27,098 nt of DNA from SMWC01 sp964466315 (lineage in GTDB: Bacteria > Pseudomonadota > Gammaproteobacteria > Steroidobacterales > Rariloculaceae), in the NCBI GenBank assembly GCA_964466315.1, contig CAYXNS010000038.1:1-27098 (forward strand). Reading direction: 5' to 3'. Both the position numbers and the translations under genes were made by a program. Each line of letters starts with the position of its first letter. The stretch's first letter is position 1. Positions 1-7,141 of the stretch are shown in pieces. Below the pieces are notes generated by a model, which was given only the letters and a program-made list of their open reading frames with translations, made no database searches and was not told the origin of the DNA.

Positions 1-2
1 CC

Positions 3-518
3 TTCGTAACCATTTTTAAAAAACACTGGGCAGGAGTAACGGCTCCTATTTACGCTCTTTTACAAGGACTTTTCCTGGGCGGAATTTCTGCTATTTTTGA
101 ATCTCAATTCCCCGGCATAGTCATTCAAGCTACGGGGCTAACATTGGGCACGCTTGCTTCACTACTCTTGCTCTATAAGTTAGGAATTATCAAACCTACT
201 GAAAACTTTCGACTGATGATCGTCTCTGCCACCATGGGGATCGGCGTTCTCTACTTGATTAGTTTTGTAATGAACATGTTTGGCTCTGCAGGCATAGGTT
301 TTATTCACTCTAACGGACTTTTCGGCATCGGTTTTAGCCTTTTTGTCGTTGCTATTGCAGCACTCAACTTAGTACTAGATTTTGACTTCATAGAACAAGG
401 CGCGGAGCAAGGCGCGCCCAAATACATGGAGTGGTTTGGCGCTTTCTCTCTGATGGTAACTTTGATATGGCTTTATTTAGAAATGCTCAGATTACTTGCT
501 AAATTAAGAAGTCGTTAG
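3..518 (+). CDS. Bax inhibitor-1/YccA family membrane protein, 5' end cut by window
   Basis: The frame is open from the left edge, so the N-terminus lies outside the window; 171 codons are visible. The segment is very hydrophobic with several transmembrane helices. Its C-terminal part carries LVLDFDFIEQGAEQGAPKYM and then a W-x-LYLE-x-LRLLAKL ending, which is the hallmark of the Bax inhibitor-1 family (BaxI_1 type). These are multi-pass inner-membrane proteins related to the BsYetJ calcium-leak channel; the function of bacterial members is poorly defined. An internal TTG at 144 could be mistaken for a start, but the family match continues upstream of it. The next gene overlaps it by one base (TAGTG). 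Codon use is AT-rich (many AAA, TTA, ATA), unlike everything after position 780. Confidence 0.85.
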   Translation, partial: FVTIFKKHWAGVTAPIYALLQGLFLGGISAIFESQFPGIVIQATGLTLGTLASLLLLYKLGIIKPTENFRLMIVSATMGIGVLYLISFVMNMFGSAGIGFIHSNGLFGIGFSLFVVAIAALNLVLDFDFIEQGAEQGAPKYMEWFGAFSLMVTLIWLYLEMLRLLAKLRSR

Positions 519-727
519 TGGATTTAAATACGATTGTTTTTGGGGTAATAATTGCCCTATCACTGGCAATTTTCTTTTATATTGGAAAATTCAGGGCGTC
601 ATCAAAACAAAAGGAAAGGGATGACAAAATAGAATGGGGAAAAAGCAAGTTCACTAATCTAAAAATTTTAATATGGGTTATGGTATCTGCATTAGGAATT
701 GCTCTTCTAGCAAACTCATTTACATAA
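518..727 (+). CDS. Small single-span membrane protein, uncharacterised
   Basis: This is a 69-residue ORF with a GTG start overlapping the stop of the Bax inhibitor gene by one base, so translational coupling is plausible. It has a hydrophobic N-terminal segment (about residues 5-22), a charged Lys/Arg/Glu stretch (about 25-45), and a second hydrophobic segment near the C-terminus (about 48-66), giving two likely membrane spans. I recognise no family. The codon use matches the AT-rich gene upstream, which supports the two as a transcriptional unit of shared origin. Confidence 0.55.
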   Translation: MDLNTIVFGVIIALSLAIFFYIGKFRASSKQKERDDKIEWGKSKFTNLKILIWVMVSALGIALLANSFT

Positions 728-777
728 TTTTCAAAACAATCCTCAACTAAATATGTAAACTGAATGGAGATATTCGA

Positions 778-1044
778 ATGAGCAAGACAGCGATTTTTCT
801 CGCGGGGCTACTGGCGGCATGTGCGGCACAGGTGGCTTCGGCGCAGGGCATGGGCGGCCAGAATTTCGCCACCATCGACAGCGACAGCAACGGCGCGCTC
901 ACGCTCGAGGAGCTGCTTGCCGCACCCAACATCACCGAGAACCAGGCGCCGCGGCGGCTGGAGGCCTGGGACACAGATGGCAACGGCACCGTATCCGAGG
1001 AAGAATTCAATAATCGCCCGCGGGGCGGAATGGGAATGGGCTAG
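778..1044 (+). CDS. Small secreted EF-hand calcium-binding protein
   Basis: The 88-residue protein begins with a signal peptide (MSKTAIFLAGLLAACAAQVA, then SAQG, cleavage likely after SA or AQ). Two EF-hand loops follow: DSDSNGALTLEE at about residues 34-45 and DTDGNGTVSEEE at about 65-76. Both have acidic residues at the coordinating positions, the central Gly and the final Glu. The C-terminus is Arg/Gly/Met-rich. A Shine-Dalgarno TGGAG at 765-769 sits 8 bases before the ATG. The protein is probably a periplasmic calcium binder of the small EF-hand type common in proteobacteria; a partner is not evident. It is the first GC-rich gene after the AT-rich block. Confidence 0.8.
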   Translation: MSKTAIFLAGLLAACAAQVASAQGMGGQNFATIDSDSNGALTLEELLAAPNITENQAPRRLEAWDTDGNGTVSEEEFNNRPRGGMGMG

Positions 1045-1045
1045 A

Positions 1046-1306
1046 AAAGAGGGTGTCATGCGACCGACAGAGGCGCGTGAACTCCCACAGGCCCAGATCA
1101 CGCCGCACGGTATTCAATTCGGGAAATCTAAGACCGGCAAGACCAAACTCGTCCAGTGGAGCAATGCCCTGCAATACTTCCTCACCAGGGCGACCAGCCA
1201 AGCCCCACGATTACCGTTCGTATTCACCAATAGCCGGAGCGAGAAATGGACTAAATGGGCCATGCACAGCGCACTACGCCGGATGAGAGCCGATATCGGC
1301 GGTTAA
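1046..1306 (+). pseudogene. Tyrosine recombinase (phage-type integrase) internal fragment
   Basis: In the frame ending at the TAA of 1304-1306, the translation from about 1055 reads like the central part of a phage integrase catalytic domain: MRPTEAREL (the conserved G-x-R-x-x-E box containing the first catalytic Arg), then FGKSKTGKTKLVQWSNAL (the beta-hairpin K-TGK), then FVFTNSRSEKWTKWAMHSAL. The frame stops before the H-x-x-R and final Tyr motifs, and the N-terminal core-binding domain is absent upstream, where the frame runs antisense-like through the EF-hand gene. It is therefore a remnant, not a functional recombinase, and indicates past integration near this site. Confidence 0.7.
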
Positions 1307-1403
1307 GGTCGAGCGTGAGAATCCCCTACAGGCCTGGCAATATAGTCGGAGGTTCACCGGCGCGGGTGTTGGGGTTGTAGGGGATATTCGCACTCGACCT
1401 AGA
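1305..1403. repeat. Long imperfect inverted repeat, about 22-25 bp arms
   Basis: The left arm 1308-1329 (begins GTCGAGCGTGAGAATC) and right arm 1379-1400 (reverse complement begins GTCGAGTGCGAATATC) match at 18 of 22 positions; outward pairing continues for a few more bases. The loop of about 49 nt contains a nested hairpin, CACC-GGCGCG-GGTG. There is no T-run, so it is not a typical intrinsic terminator. It directly follows the integrase fragment. It may be an element end, a recombination substrate or a structured RNA; nothing in the sequence decides. Confidence 0.5.
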
Positions 1404-1541
1404 TTGCCCGCGAGCGCAGTGACCTGCCCCCTATACCGGGACCCACCATGAGATATTACAGTCAGTTGCAGCACCCACCCTCCCAGACGGGCAATACGGC
1501 TACAATGACCGGGTCTGAATAATGAACACTGCGAGATCGCT

Positions 1542-3488
1542 GTGGGCTCGACCGTTCGCGACCGGTCCAACACGCTATTCCACCTTATGGCGACCACGCT
1601 GCTGATAGCTGGCTCTTCGCCTCTTGTAATCTTTGCACAGGAAAATGCCGACGCACTCGAGACGCTGGTTGTTTCCGGCACGCGTATTCCGGGCAGCTCG
1701 AGCCAACCGCGTGCCACGACCGTACTCGATACCGTAACGATCGAGGCACGCAACGACAGCGACGTGCTAGACCTTCTTGCCGCCGTTCCTGGCGTCCACG
1801 TAAATCTACCCGGCAGCCGCGGCAACGTGGGCGAGGTCTTTCTTCGCGGGGGCGAGCCCAATTTCACGTCCGTACTGATCGATGGCGTTCAGGTCAACGA
1901 TCCAACGAATACGCGCGGCGGCTCGTTCGATTTCTCTACACTGAATCTCGACGACATCGAACGCATTGAAGTTTTCCGGGGGCCCTCCTCCGCCGTTTAT
2001 GGCTCAGATGCGCTCAGCGGCGCGATCAACGTTGTGACGCACGGCGGCACGGATACTTTGACTACTGTCGTCGATGCGGAGATCGGAAACGACGACTATC
2101 AGCGGGGCGGATTTCGTGTTGGCGGCCCGGTCGGGGCGGCCAATCGTTTCAGCCTGGGTGTTCGCATGCTCGCGGACGGCGGCACCGGGTCTCCCGATCG
2201 GTTCGACGGTGACTCCGTCACGGCCAAACTGGATCTGGCTCCAGAGCAACGCACGAGCATCTCGCTCTACGCACGTTATGCGTCGGCGGAATCGAATGGA
2301 TTTCCGGACAGCAGCGGCGGCTCACGACTGGCTGTCATCCGGAGCTTAGCCAGCCGAGATACCCGCGACAACGCATTAAGCCTGGCGTTGCGGTCACACC
2401 TCTCGCCACGCACGGACCTGCACCTCACCGTGACGACCTACGGTCATGAGGAACATACGGCCTCGCCCGGAGTCGCGCCGGGCGTCGGTGCGGGTATCCC
2501 GGCCAATCGCAGCGACAGCGATTTTTCGCGCGCGGCGCTGAATCTATTCGTTCACTCCGAACTGACCGGCATCATCGATCTAGCGATGGGTATCGGTTAT
2601 CAAGAAGAGGATGGCGATAGTAATGGGGTCGTTATGTTCGGCTCAGAGTTCGCTCTTCCAACGGGTTACTCGCTTTCCCGCGATGACCTGAGCGCGTATG
2701 CGGAGTTGGCTGTGGATTCGGGGACCGGCATCGGCCTCATCGCCGGCATCAGGACGGACGATACCGATCAGGCGGGACGCGAAACGACGGGTAACGTCAC
2801 GCTGGAGTACGGATTCCCCGGTGATCACCTGCGCGTGCGACTTGGCTGGGGAAACGCCTTCAAGCTCCCCAGCCTGTTCGCGCTCGCAAATCCGCTCGTG
2901 GGCAACCCGAGTCTTCGGCCAGAGGTCGTCACGAGCCGGGAGTTGGGTCTCGACCTGCAATTCCTAGAGGGAACGCTGCACTGGCAGATCGCGGCTTTTC
3001 AACAGCGGTTCGATGACCTGATCGATTTCGACTTCGACACGTTCAGCACGGTCAACAGAAGCCGTGTGAACACGAACGGGTTCGAACTCGGGGGCCAATA
3101 TCAGCCGACCGACCGGCTGCGATTGTCGGCCCATGCGACCTATACCGATATCGACGTACTGGATAGCACGGCTAATCTGCACCAGCGCCCCGATCTGCGC
3201 GCCGGTCTCGGCATGGTATGGAAGCATACCGACTCTCTTTCCGCCCATGCCGGCTGGCAGTACGTTGGTGAGCGGTTCGACTCCTCGATACCGACCGGAG
3301 AACAGAACCTGTCGAGCTACTCCCGGCTGGATCTGGCGGTGTCCTGGGAGTTCGCGAACGCCATTCGCTTGATGCTCGCGATCGACAATGTCCGGGACAC
3401 GAGATACGAGGAGGCGGTGGGATTCCCGGCGGTCGGACGACGCCTCCGCTTATCCGTGCAGAAGACATTCGGCCTGGATGGCCTTTAG
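1542..3488 (+). CDS. TonB-dependent outer-membrane receptor, BtuB-like
   Basis: The protein has 648 residues from the GTG at 1542, or 633 from the ATG at 1587; no convincing Shine-Dalgarno decides between them. The order is signal peptide (hydrophobic stretch ending near FAQ), TonB box ETLVVSG, plug domain with LRGGEPNFTSVLIDGVQVND and IERIEVFRGPSSAVYGSDAL, and a 22-strand-type beta-barrel to the end. The plug sequence and the short total length resemble the vitamin B12 receptor BtuB group, but substrate is inference: no cobalamin riboswitch is recognisable upstream, and the neighbours are not cobalamin genes. The C-terminus runs five residues past the expected aromatic terminal residue (…VQKTF then GLDGL). 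It acts in the outer membrane, energised by TonB-ExbBD, which is not in the window. Confidence 0.9.
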   Translation: MGSTVRDRSNTLFHLMATTLLIAGSSPLVIFAQENADALETLVVSGTRIPGSSSQPRATTVLDTVTIEARNDSDVLDLLAAVPGVHVNLPGSRGNVGEVFLRGGEPNFTSVLIDGVQVNDPTNTRGGSFDFSTLNLDDIERIEVFRGPSSAVYGSDALSGAINVVTHGGTDTLTTVVDAEIGNDDYQRGGFRVGGPVGAANRFSLGVRMLADGGTGSPDRFDGDSVTAKLDLAPEQRTSISLYARYASAESNGFPDSSGGSRLAVIRSLASRDTRDNALSLALRSHLSPRTDLHLTVTTYGHEEHTASPGVAPGVGAGIPANRSDSDFSRAALNLFVHSELTGIIDLAMGIGYQEEDGDSNGVVMFGSEFALPTGYSLSRDDLSAYAELAVDSGTGIGLIAGIRTDDTDQAGRETTGNVTLEYGFPGDHLRVRLGWGNAFKLPSLFALANPLVGNPSLRPEVVTSRELGLDLQFLEGTLHWQIAAFQQRFDDLIDFDFDTFSTVNRSRVNTNGFELGGQYQPTDRLRLSAHATYTDIDVLDSTANLHQRPDLRAGLGMVWKHTDSLSAHAGWQYVGERFDSSIPTGEQNLSSYSRLDLAVSWEFANAIRLMLAIDNVRDTRYEEAVGFPAVGRRLRLSVQKTFGLDGL

Positions 3489-3660
3489 ACAGTCGCTCGG
3501 CGCAGCGAGTTTCTGAAGATCAGGACCGGCGGGGCGCTCTCCGCGAGTTCGTCGAACAACTCCATGTGAGCCAACATTCCCGCCGGAATAGAGCCGCCGG
3601 CAAGACACGCGCGTGCTACCATTCTCGCCGAAAGTATCACCTTTACGCTGGCCGCTGCGT

Positions 3661-4218
3661 ATGCAGATTAGGAACACCGAGACAGGCTTCGGTCCCGTGG
3701 CGCAAATTCTCCACTGGGTCATCGCCGGCCTCGTCATCGGTCAGCTTTCCCTGGCTCGAATGGCCGCTGAGGCTTCGTTGTTCGAGCAACTCGAACTTCT
3801 CGCCCGGCACAAGTCATTCGGCATGACCGTTTTCGGACTCGCGATCCTGCGATTAATCTGGCGGCTATCCAACCCGCGGCCGTCAACCCCACTCGACCAA
3901 CCACGTTATCAACGACTAGTCGCCCGAGCGTCCCACGATCTGATGTATCTACTGATCTTCACTCTCCCGCTAACCGGATGGATCATGTCCTCAGCTCTGA
4001 ACACACCGGTCAGCTACTTCGGTCTGTTCACATGGCCCGACTTAATCGCACCACGGCAGGAACTTGCCGACGCGCTGAAATTCATCCACAGCACTCTGTT
4101 CAAGGCCCTTGCTGCGATCGTCTGCGTCCATGCCGGCGCCGCACTCTATCACCACTTTGTCGCCAAGGATGACGTCTTGAGACGCATGCTCCCCGGATCG
4201 GCTAGAGGACGCTCGTGA
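3661..4218 (+). CDS. Cytochrome b561 family protein
   Basis: This is a 185-residue, four-helix di-haem b membrane protein of the CybB type. The start is placed at the ATG of 3661 (MQIRNTETGF…) because the family begins just before the first helix; the longer frame from 3613 adds an unrelated leader. Likely haem-ligand or conserved His are His18 in ILHW, His50 in ARHKSFG, His92 in SHDLMY and His157/164/165 in VHAGAALYHHF. Members move electrons between quinol or superoxide and acceptors in the inner membrane. The stop overlaps the start of the YceI gene by 4 bases (GTGA). Cytochrome b561 and YceI genes are commonly adjacent, so the two form an operon. Confidence 0.9.
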   Translation: MQIRNTETGFGPVAQILHWVIAGLVIGQLSLARMAAEASLFEQLELLARHKSFGMTVFGLAILRLIWRLSNPRPSTPLDQPRYQRLVARASHDLMYLLIFTLPLTGWIMSSALNTPVSYFGLFTWPDLIAPRQELADALKFIHSTLFKALAAIVCVHAGAALYHHFVAKDDVLRRMLPGSARGRS

Positions 4219-4793
4219 CCAGAATCTTGTTAATGCTCATCTGCGCCGGGATGAGTGCCCCGATGCTGGGACAGGAACCGCCTTCCTGGCAGGTACTCGA
4301 TACGAGCAGCCTGAGGTTCCAGGCGCTCCAGCAAGGCGCTGAATTCACGGGAAAATTCGATGAGTTTGATGTCCAGATTCAATTTGATCGGGGCGACCTT
4401 ACGTTGAGCGAACTGACGGTCATAGTCGACGTGAACTCGATCAACACCGACTACGACGACCGCGATGAGATCCTGCGCAGTACGGATCTCTTCGACGTTG
4501 CGCGATGGCCGGAGGCGATGTTTCGGGCGACCGAAGTTCGTGACCTCGGCACGGGTCAGCTCGAGGCCCTAGGCGTGCTGACGATTCGCGATCAGGCCCG
4601 GTCTGTCCTCGTACCGTTCACGTTTACGAGCGAAGGCACACGTGCGCGGATGTCGGGTGAGATCGTAATCTCACGGCTTGATTACGGGATCGGCCAGGGG
4701 GACTGGACGAATACGGACTGGGTAGGCCGCGACGTGACGATCCAATTCGACCTAGAGCTGGACGCAGAGCGCACATCCGACGTGGGCCTCTAA
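4215..4793 (+). CDS. YceI-family periplasmic lipid-binding protein
   Basis: The protein is 192 residues with a signal peptide (MTRILLMLICAGMSAPMLGQ). The mature part has the YceI lipocalin-like pattern: F-x-G-x-FDEFDVQIQFD early, the D-x-NSINTDYDDRDEILRSTDLF core, then LTIRDQARSVLVPFTF and LDYGIGQGDWTNTDWVG near the end. The family binds polyisoprenoid or amide lipids in the periplasm; E. coli YceI is induced by base and osmotic stress. It starts with GTG inside the last codons of cytochrome b561. The pairing suggests a quinone-like or isoprenoid ligand linked to membrane electron transfer, but that is inference. Confidence 0.9.
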   Translation: MTRILLMLICAGMSAPMLGQEPPSWQVLDTSSLRFQALQQGAEFTGKFDEFDVQIQFDRGDLTLSELTVIVDVNSINTDYDDRDEILRSTDLFDVARWPEAMFRATEVRDLGTGQLEALGVLTIRDQARSVLVPFTFTSEGTRARMSGEIVISRLDYGIGQGDWTNTDWVGRDVTIQFDLELDAERTSDVGL

Positions 4794-4944
4794 ACAGCCG
4801 CGGGCCGTCTGGAAGCCATATAGAGTGGAGCAGCAGTAGAATTTTCGGCCTATTCGATTGGTCATAATAACAAGGGTCCGCGAAATGATCGGAGCGGATG
4901 AAATTTGTCTATTAATTCGTAGATCAGGTCGTACAATGGAAATT

Positions 4945-5598
4945 ATGGGGAAGAGCCGCCATCGCAGCGCGTTTTGTTACCTGCCTGGGGTGCTCGTGGG
5001 CATGTGGCTCACAGGATGCGCCTCCGTCGTGACCATTGAGGCCGATTTTCCACCGCCGCTCGTTCAACAGCTCCCGGTGCGTGTAGGTCTGCTGTTCGAT
5101 GAGGCGCTTCTGAGCTACGAGTACTTTGAGGAGATCCCACAGCAGACGACCTGGACGATTCATCTCGGCAATGCCAACGAACTCATGCTCGCCGGGCTGT
5201 TCGGCACGATGTTCCTCGAGACACGCCCAGTAGACGAAGTACCGCTGACTTCGATGGATCTATTTCGTCTCGACGGTGTCTTAAGACCTGAACTGGAGAA
5301 ATTCGAGTTCGAGGTTCCGGTTGGCGGGAATGACGAGTTCGTCGAGGTATGGATGCAGTATCGGCTCATGCTCTACGAGCCCGATGGCGAGCTCGTCACG
5401 GAATGGCCCGTGAGCGGTTACGGCAAGGCGGAGCTGGACAACAAGGAGGAAGCGCTGAATCGGGCGACGATCGTGGCCATGCGAGAAGTCGGCGCCGCCA
5501 TCTCGACACGCTTCGTGGAGCAACCGGGGGTAGAGTATTGGTTACAGGAGAGACGGGATGAGGCTGCTTTATCGGCAGACAATCCCTTCAGCAATTAG
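4945..5598 (+). CDS. Predicted lipoprotein, uncharacterised (first of pair)
   Basis: From the ATG at 4945 the protein is 217 residues. It starts MGKSRHRS, has a hydrophobic stretch, and a lipobox LTGC with Cys about residue 25 followed by Ala, not Asp, so outer-membrane sorting is expected. An ATG at 4936 and longer frames to 4858 are possible; the 4945 start has a GGA about 7 bases upstream and gives a clean signal peptide. The mature protein has alternating beta-type segments (VRVGLLFDEAL, WTIHLG, VEVWMQYRLMLYE, LVTEWPVSGYG) and a helical end. This resembles small lipoproteins that accompany envelope assembly or transport machines, but I cannot assign a family. It overlaps the next gene by 41 bases in another frame. 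Confidence 0.75.
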   Translation: MGKSRHRSAFCYLPGVLVGMWLTGCASVVTIEADFPPPLVQQLPVRVGLLFDEALLSYEYFEEIPQQTTWTIHLGNANELMLAGLFGTMFLETRPVDEVPLTSMDLFRLDGVLRPELEKFEFEVPVGGNDEFVEVWMQYRLMLYEPDGELVTEWPVSGYGKAELDNKEEALNRATIVAMREVGAAISTRFVEQPGVEYWLQERRDEAALSADNPFSN

Positions 5599-6292
5599 CA
5601 TCTCGCAGATGCAGAGGATCTTTCTGGGGCTGATACTGGTCAGTGTGCTCAGCGCCTGTGGCGTCACCGCGCGAATGGAACCCTACAAACAAACGAACAG
5701 CGTCATCAACGAAGGTGAGCGGGTAGTGATCCTGGCTCGCAAGCACCATGCCACGCACGAAGCGGAAGCCGGCTTCGTCGAATGCATCAGCGATGCCCTC
5801 TCCAATGGTCGCGACGGACTCGAAGTCCACTCGAGTTCCGAATTCGAAGACAAGTTATATCCCTGGTTCGAGCCGTCCATGGCACCGCTCAGCACGGACG
5901 ATCTGACGACGCTGCTCGAGAAGCCGGGCGTCTTGGATCAGGTCGAAGCCACGGGTGTTCGTTTTCTTGTCTGGCTCGATGGTTCGACCGATAGAACGGC
6001 CAGTGGCGGCGGCATTACCTGTGCCGCTGGCGCCGGCGGCGCGGGCTGTATGGGTCTGGCGTGGTGGGAAGATGATGCGCGTTACGACGTGACGGTCTGG
6101 GATCTGCACGAACTCACGTCCGCTGGAACGATTTACGCCGACTTTCTCGGCCGGTCGGTCATGCCCGCTATCATCATCCCGATCCCGCTGATCGCGCGGC
6201 CACAGGCTCAGGCGTGCCGGGGGCTCACCGAGCAACTTCGAGACTTTCTCACGTCGCCGTACGGCTACGGTCCCGGACCCGAACTCGGCTAA
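5558..6292 (+). CDS. Predicted lipoprotein, uncharacterised (second of pair)
   Basis: The 244-residue ORF starts at 5558, chosen because an AGGAG at 5546-5550 precedes it at good spacing. An alternative ATG at 5609 gives a shorter signal peptide (MQRIFLGLILVSVLSACG) but has no clear ribosome site. The lipobox is LSAC, with Gly after Cys. Features are a Gly-rich Cys-containing segment (GGGITCAAGAGGAGCMG, about residues 151-167), the WWEDDARYDVTVWDL stretch, a hydrophobic IIIPIPLIARPQAQAC and a last helix LTEQLRDFL. The Gly-rich/WWEDD pattern recurs in hypothetical proteobacterial lipoproteins as far as I recall; no function is known. It overlaps the upstream lipoprotein gene, so the pair is probably co-translated and works together in the envelope. 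Its end abuts an AAA+ gene remnant. Confidence 0.75.
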   Translation: MRLLYRQTIPSAISISQMQRIFLGLILVSVLSACGVTARMEPYKQTNSVINEGERVVILARKHHATHEAEAGFVECISDALSNGRDGLEVHSSSEFEDKLYPWFEPSMAPLSTDDLTTLLEKPGVLDQVEATGVRFLVWLDGSTDRTASGGGITCAAGAGGAGCMGLAWWEDDARYDVTVWDLHELTSAGTIYADFLGRSVMPAIIIPIPLIARPQAQACRGLTEQLRDFLTSPYGYGPGPELG

Positions 6293-6672
6293 TCGTCGCC
6301 ACCGCGAACAACATCTCCGAGTTACCACCGGAACTCGTTAGAAAAGATCGATTCGACGAGATATTCTTCGTCGATCTCCCCTCCCCGTCGGCCCGTGGGG
6401 AGATTCTCTCCATCCACCTCGGCAAACGCGATCTCGATCCCGACGAATTCGACCTCCCGAAGCTCGTCGACCTAACCGACGGATTCTCCGGCACCGAGAT
6501 CGAGCAGGGTATCGTGTCAGCGCTCTACGCCGCGCACTCGCTCGGTCAGAAACCCCGGGAGGCACATCTCACCAGCGAATTCGACAAGACGCGACCCCTC
6601 TCGGTCATCATAGCCGAACGTGTCGTGGCCCTGCGGGAGTGGGCGCAAGATCGCACCGTAACGGCAGATTAG
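6283..6672 (+). pseudogene. 3' remnant of a Ycf46-like AAA+ ATPase
   Basis: About 128 codons encode only the C-terminal part of an AAA+ module: sensor-1 strand LIVATANNISELPPELV, the arginine-finger region RKDRFDEIFFVDLPSPSARG, sensor-2 GFSGTEIEQGIVSALYAAH, and the family-specific tail RPLSVIIAERVVALREWA. That tail is typical of Ycf46-like ATPases (about 490 residues). The Walker A and B motifs and the whole N-terminal half are missing; upstream the frame runs through the lipoprotein gene in another frame. There is no evident start codon or ribosome site at the junction near 6283. It is best read as a deletion scar in which the 3' end of the ATPase was joined to the lipoprotein gene's end. 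Confidence 0.75.
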
Positions 6673-6759
6673 CCTGCCACCGGGCTGCGGGCTCGTCCGG
6701 CCGTAAGCACTGCTGACGTGGCATAATTGTTGGCTACCGGGGCTGGATCCGCTGGATAG

Positions 6760-7026
6760 ATGAGACGCACGAGATCTCGACTGGGAAAGGAAATCCTCAT
6801 CGCTGTGCTACTCCTGAGCTTCAGCTTGCTGCTACTGCCGGCGCTCGTGTACTGGGTCGGCGTTCGGGTCGTGGGCGAGTATTCCGCCGAGGGTGGCCTC
6901 GCGGATCTAACCTGGCATATCTGGTCCGATCTTATGGCAGGGAATGCCCCGGCATGGGTTCTCGTCGTGAGTCCGTACTTGATCATTCAGTTTCTGCGGT
7001 TCGCGCATGCGCTGTGGCGACATTAG
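6760..7026 (+). CDS. Small inner-membrane protein, uncharacterised
   Basis: An 88-residue protein with a basic N-terminus (MRRTRSRLGKE), a long hydrophobic helix (about residues 13-38), a polar middle containing LTWHIWSDLMAGNAPAW, and a second helix ending FLRFAHALWRH. The positive N-terminus predicts that end is cytoplasmic, and two spans bring the C-terminus back inside. A GGA in ctgGGAtccgctGGAtag precedes the ATG. I recognise no family. The reading frame looks coding from its hydrophobic organisation and GC-rich third positions. It stands alone between the ATPase remnant and the next small gene. Confidence 0.6.
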   Translation: MRRTRSRLGKEILIAVLLLSFSLLLLPALVYWVGVRVVGEYSAEGGLADLTWHIWSDLMAGNAPAWVLVVSPYLIIQFLRFAHALWRH

Positions 7027-7088
7027 CCGCGTACGAACAGCGTCACAGTTTAAGACTACAATCAATAGGTTGTCGATTGTATTGGCAG

Positions 7089-7094
7089 TATAAT
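7089..7094 (+). promoter_or_regulatory. Candidate -10 box (TATAAT)
   Basis: A perfect TATAAT lies 47 bases before the ATG at 7142. The best -35 at 17-bp spacing (7066-7071, TAGGTT) is poor, while TTGTCG at 7070-7075 is too close (13 bp). The site is a plausible promoter for the small gene downstream on the strength of the -10 alone. Confidence 0.4.
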
Positions 7095-7141
7095 CTAAAG
7101 AATTGAGCCGGCCGCTAGGATGCAATCGTAGGTGAGACGAC

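Noticed and set aside
1300..1403. Inverted repeat read as an integron attC site
   Set aside because: The GTTAAGG at the left arm is in the wrong orientation and no matching RYYYAAC/GTTRRRY pair bounds the stem.
1400..1541. Possible cobalamin riboswitch before the TonB-dependent receptor (a GACCTGCC is present)
   Set aside because: Only that short motif fits; the B12-box core and the conserved 5' stem sequences are not found in order on the plus strand.
1274..1867. 197-codon minus-strand ORF across the receptor start
   Set aside because: Low-complexity Arg/Ser/Thr composition typical of the antisense of GC-rich coding sequence; it opposes a clear receptor gene.
3489..3520. Terminator after the TonB-dependent receptor (CTCG/CGAG hairpin)
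   Set aside because: The stem is only four base pairs and has no T-run.
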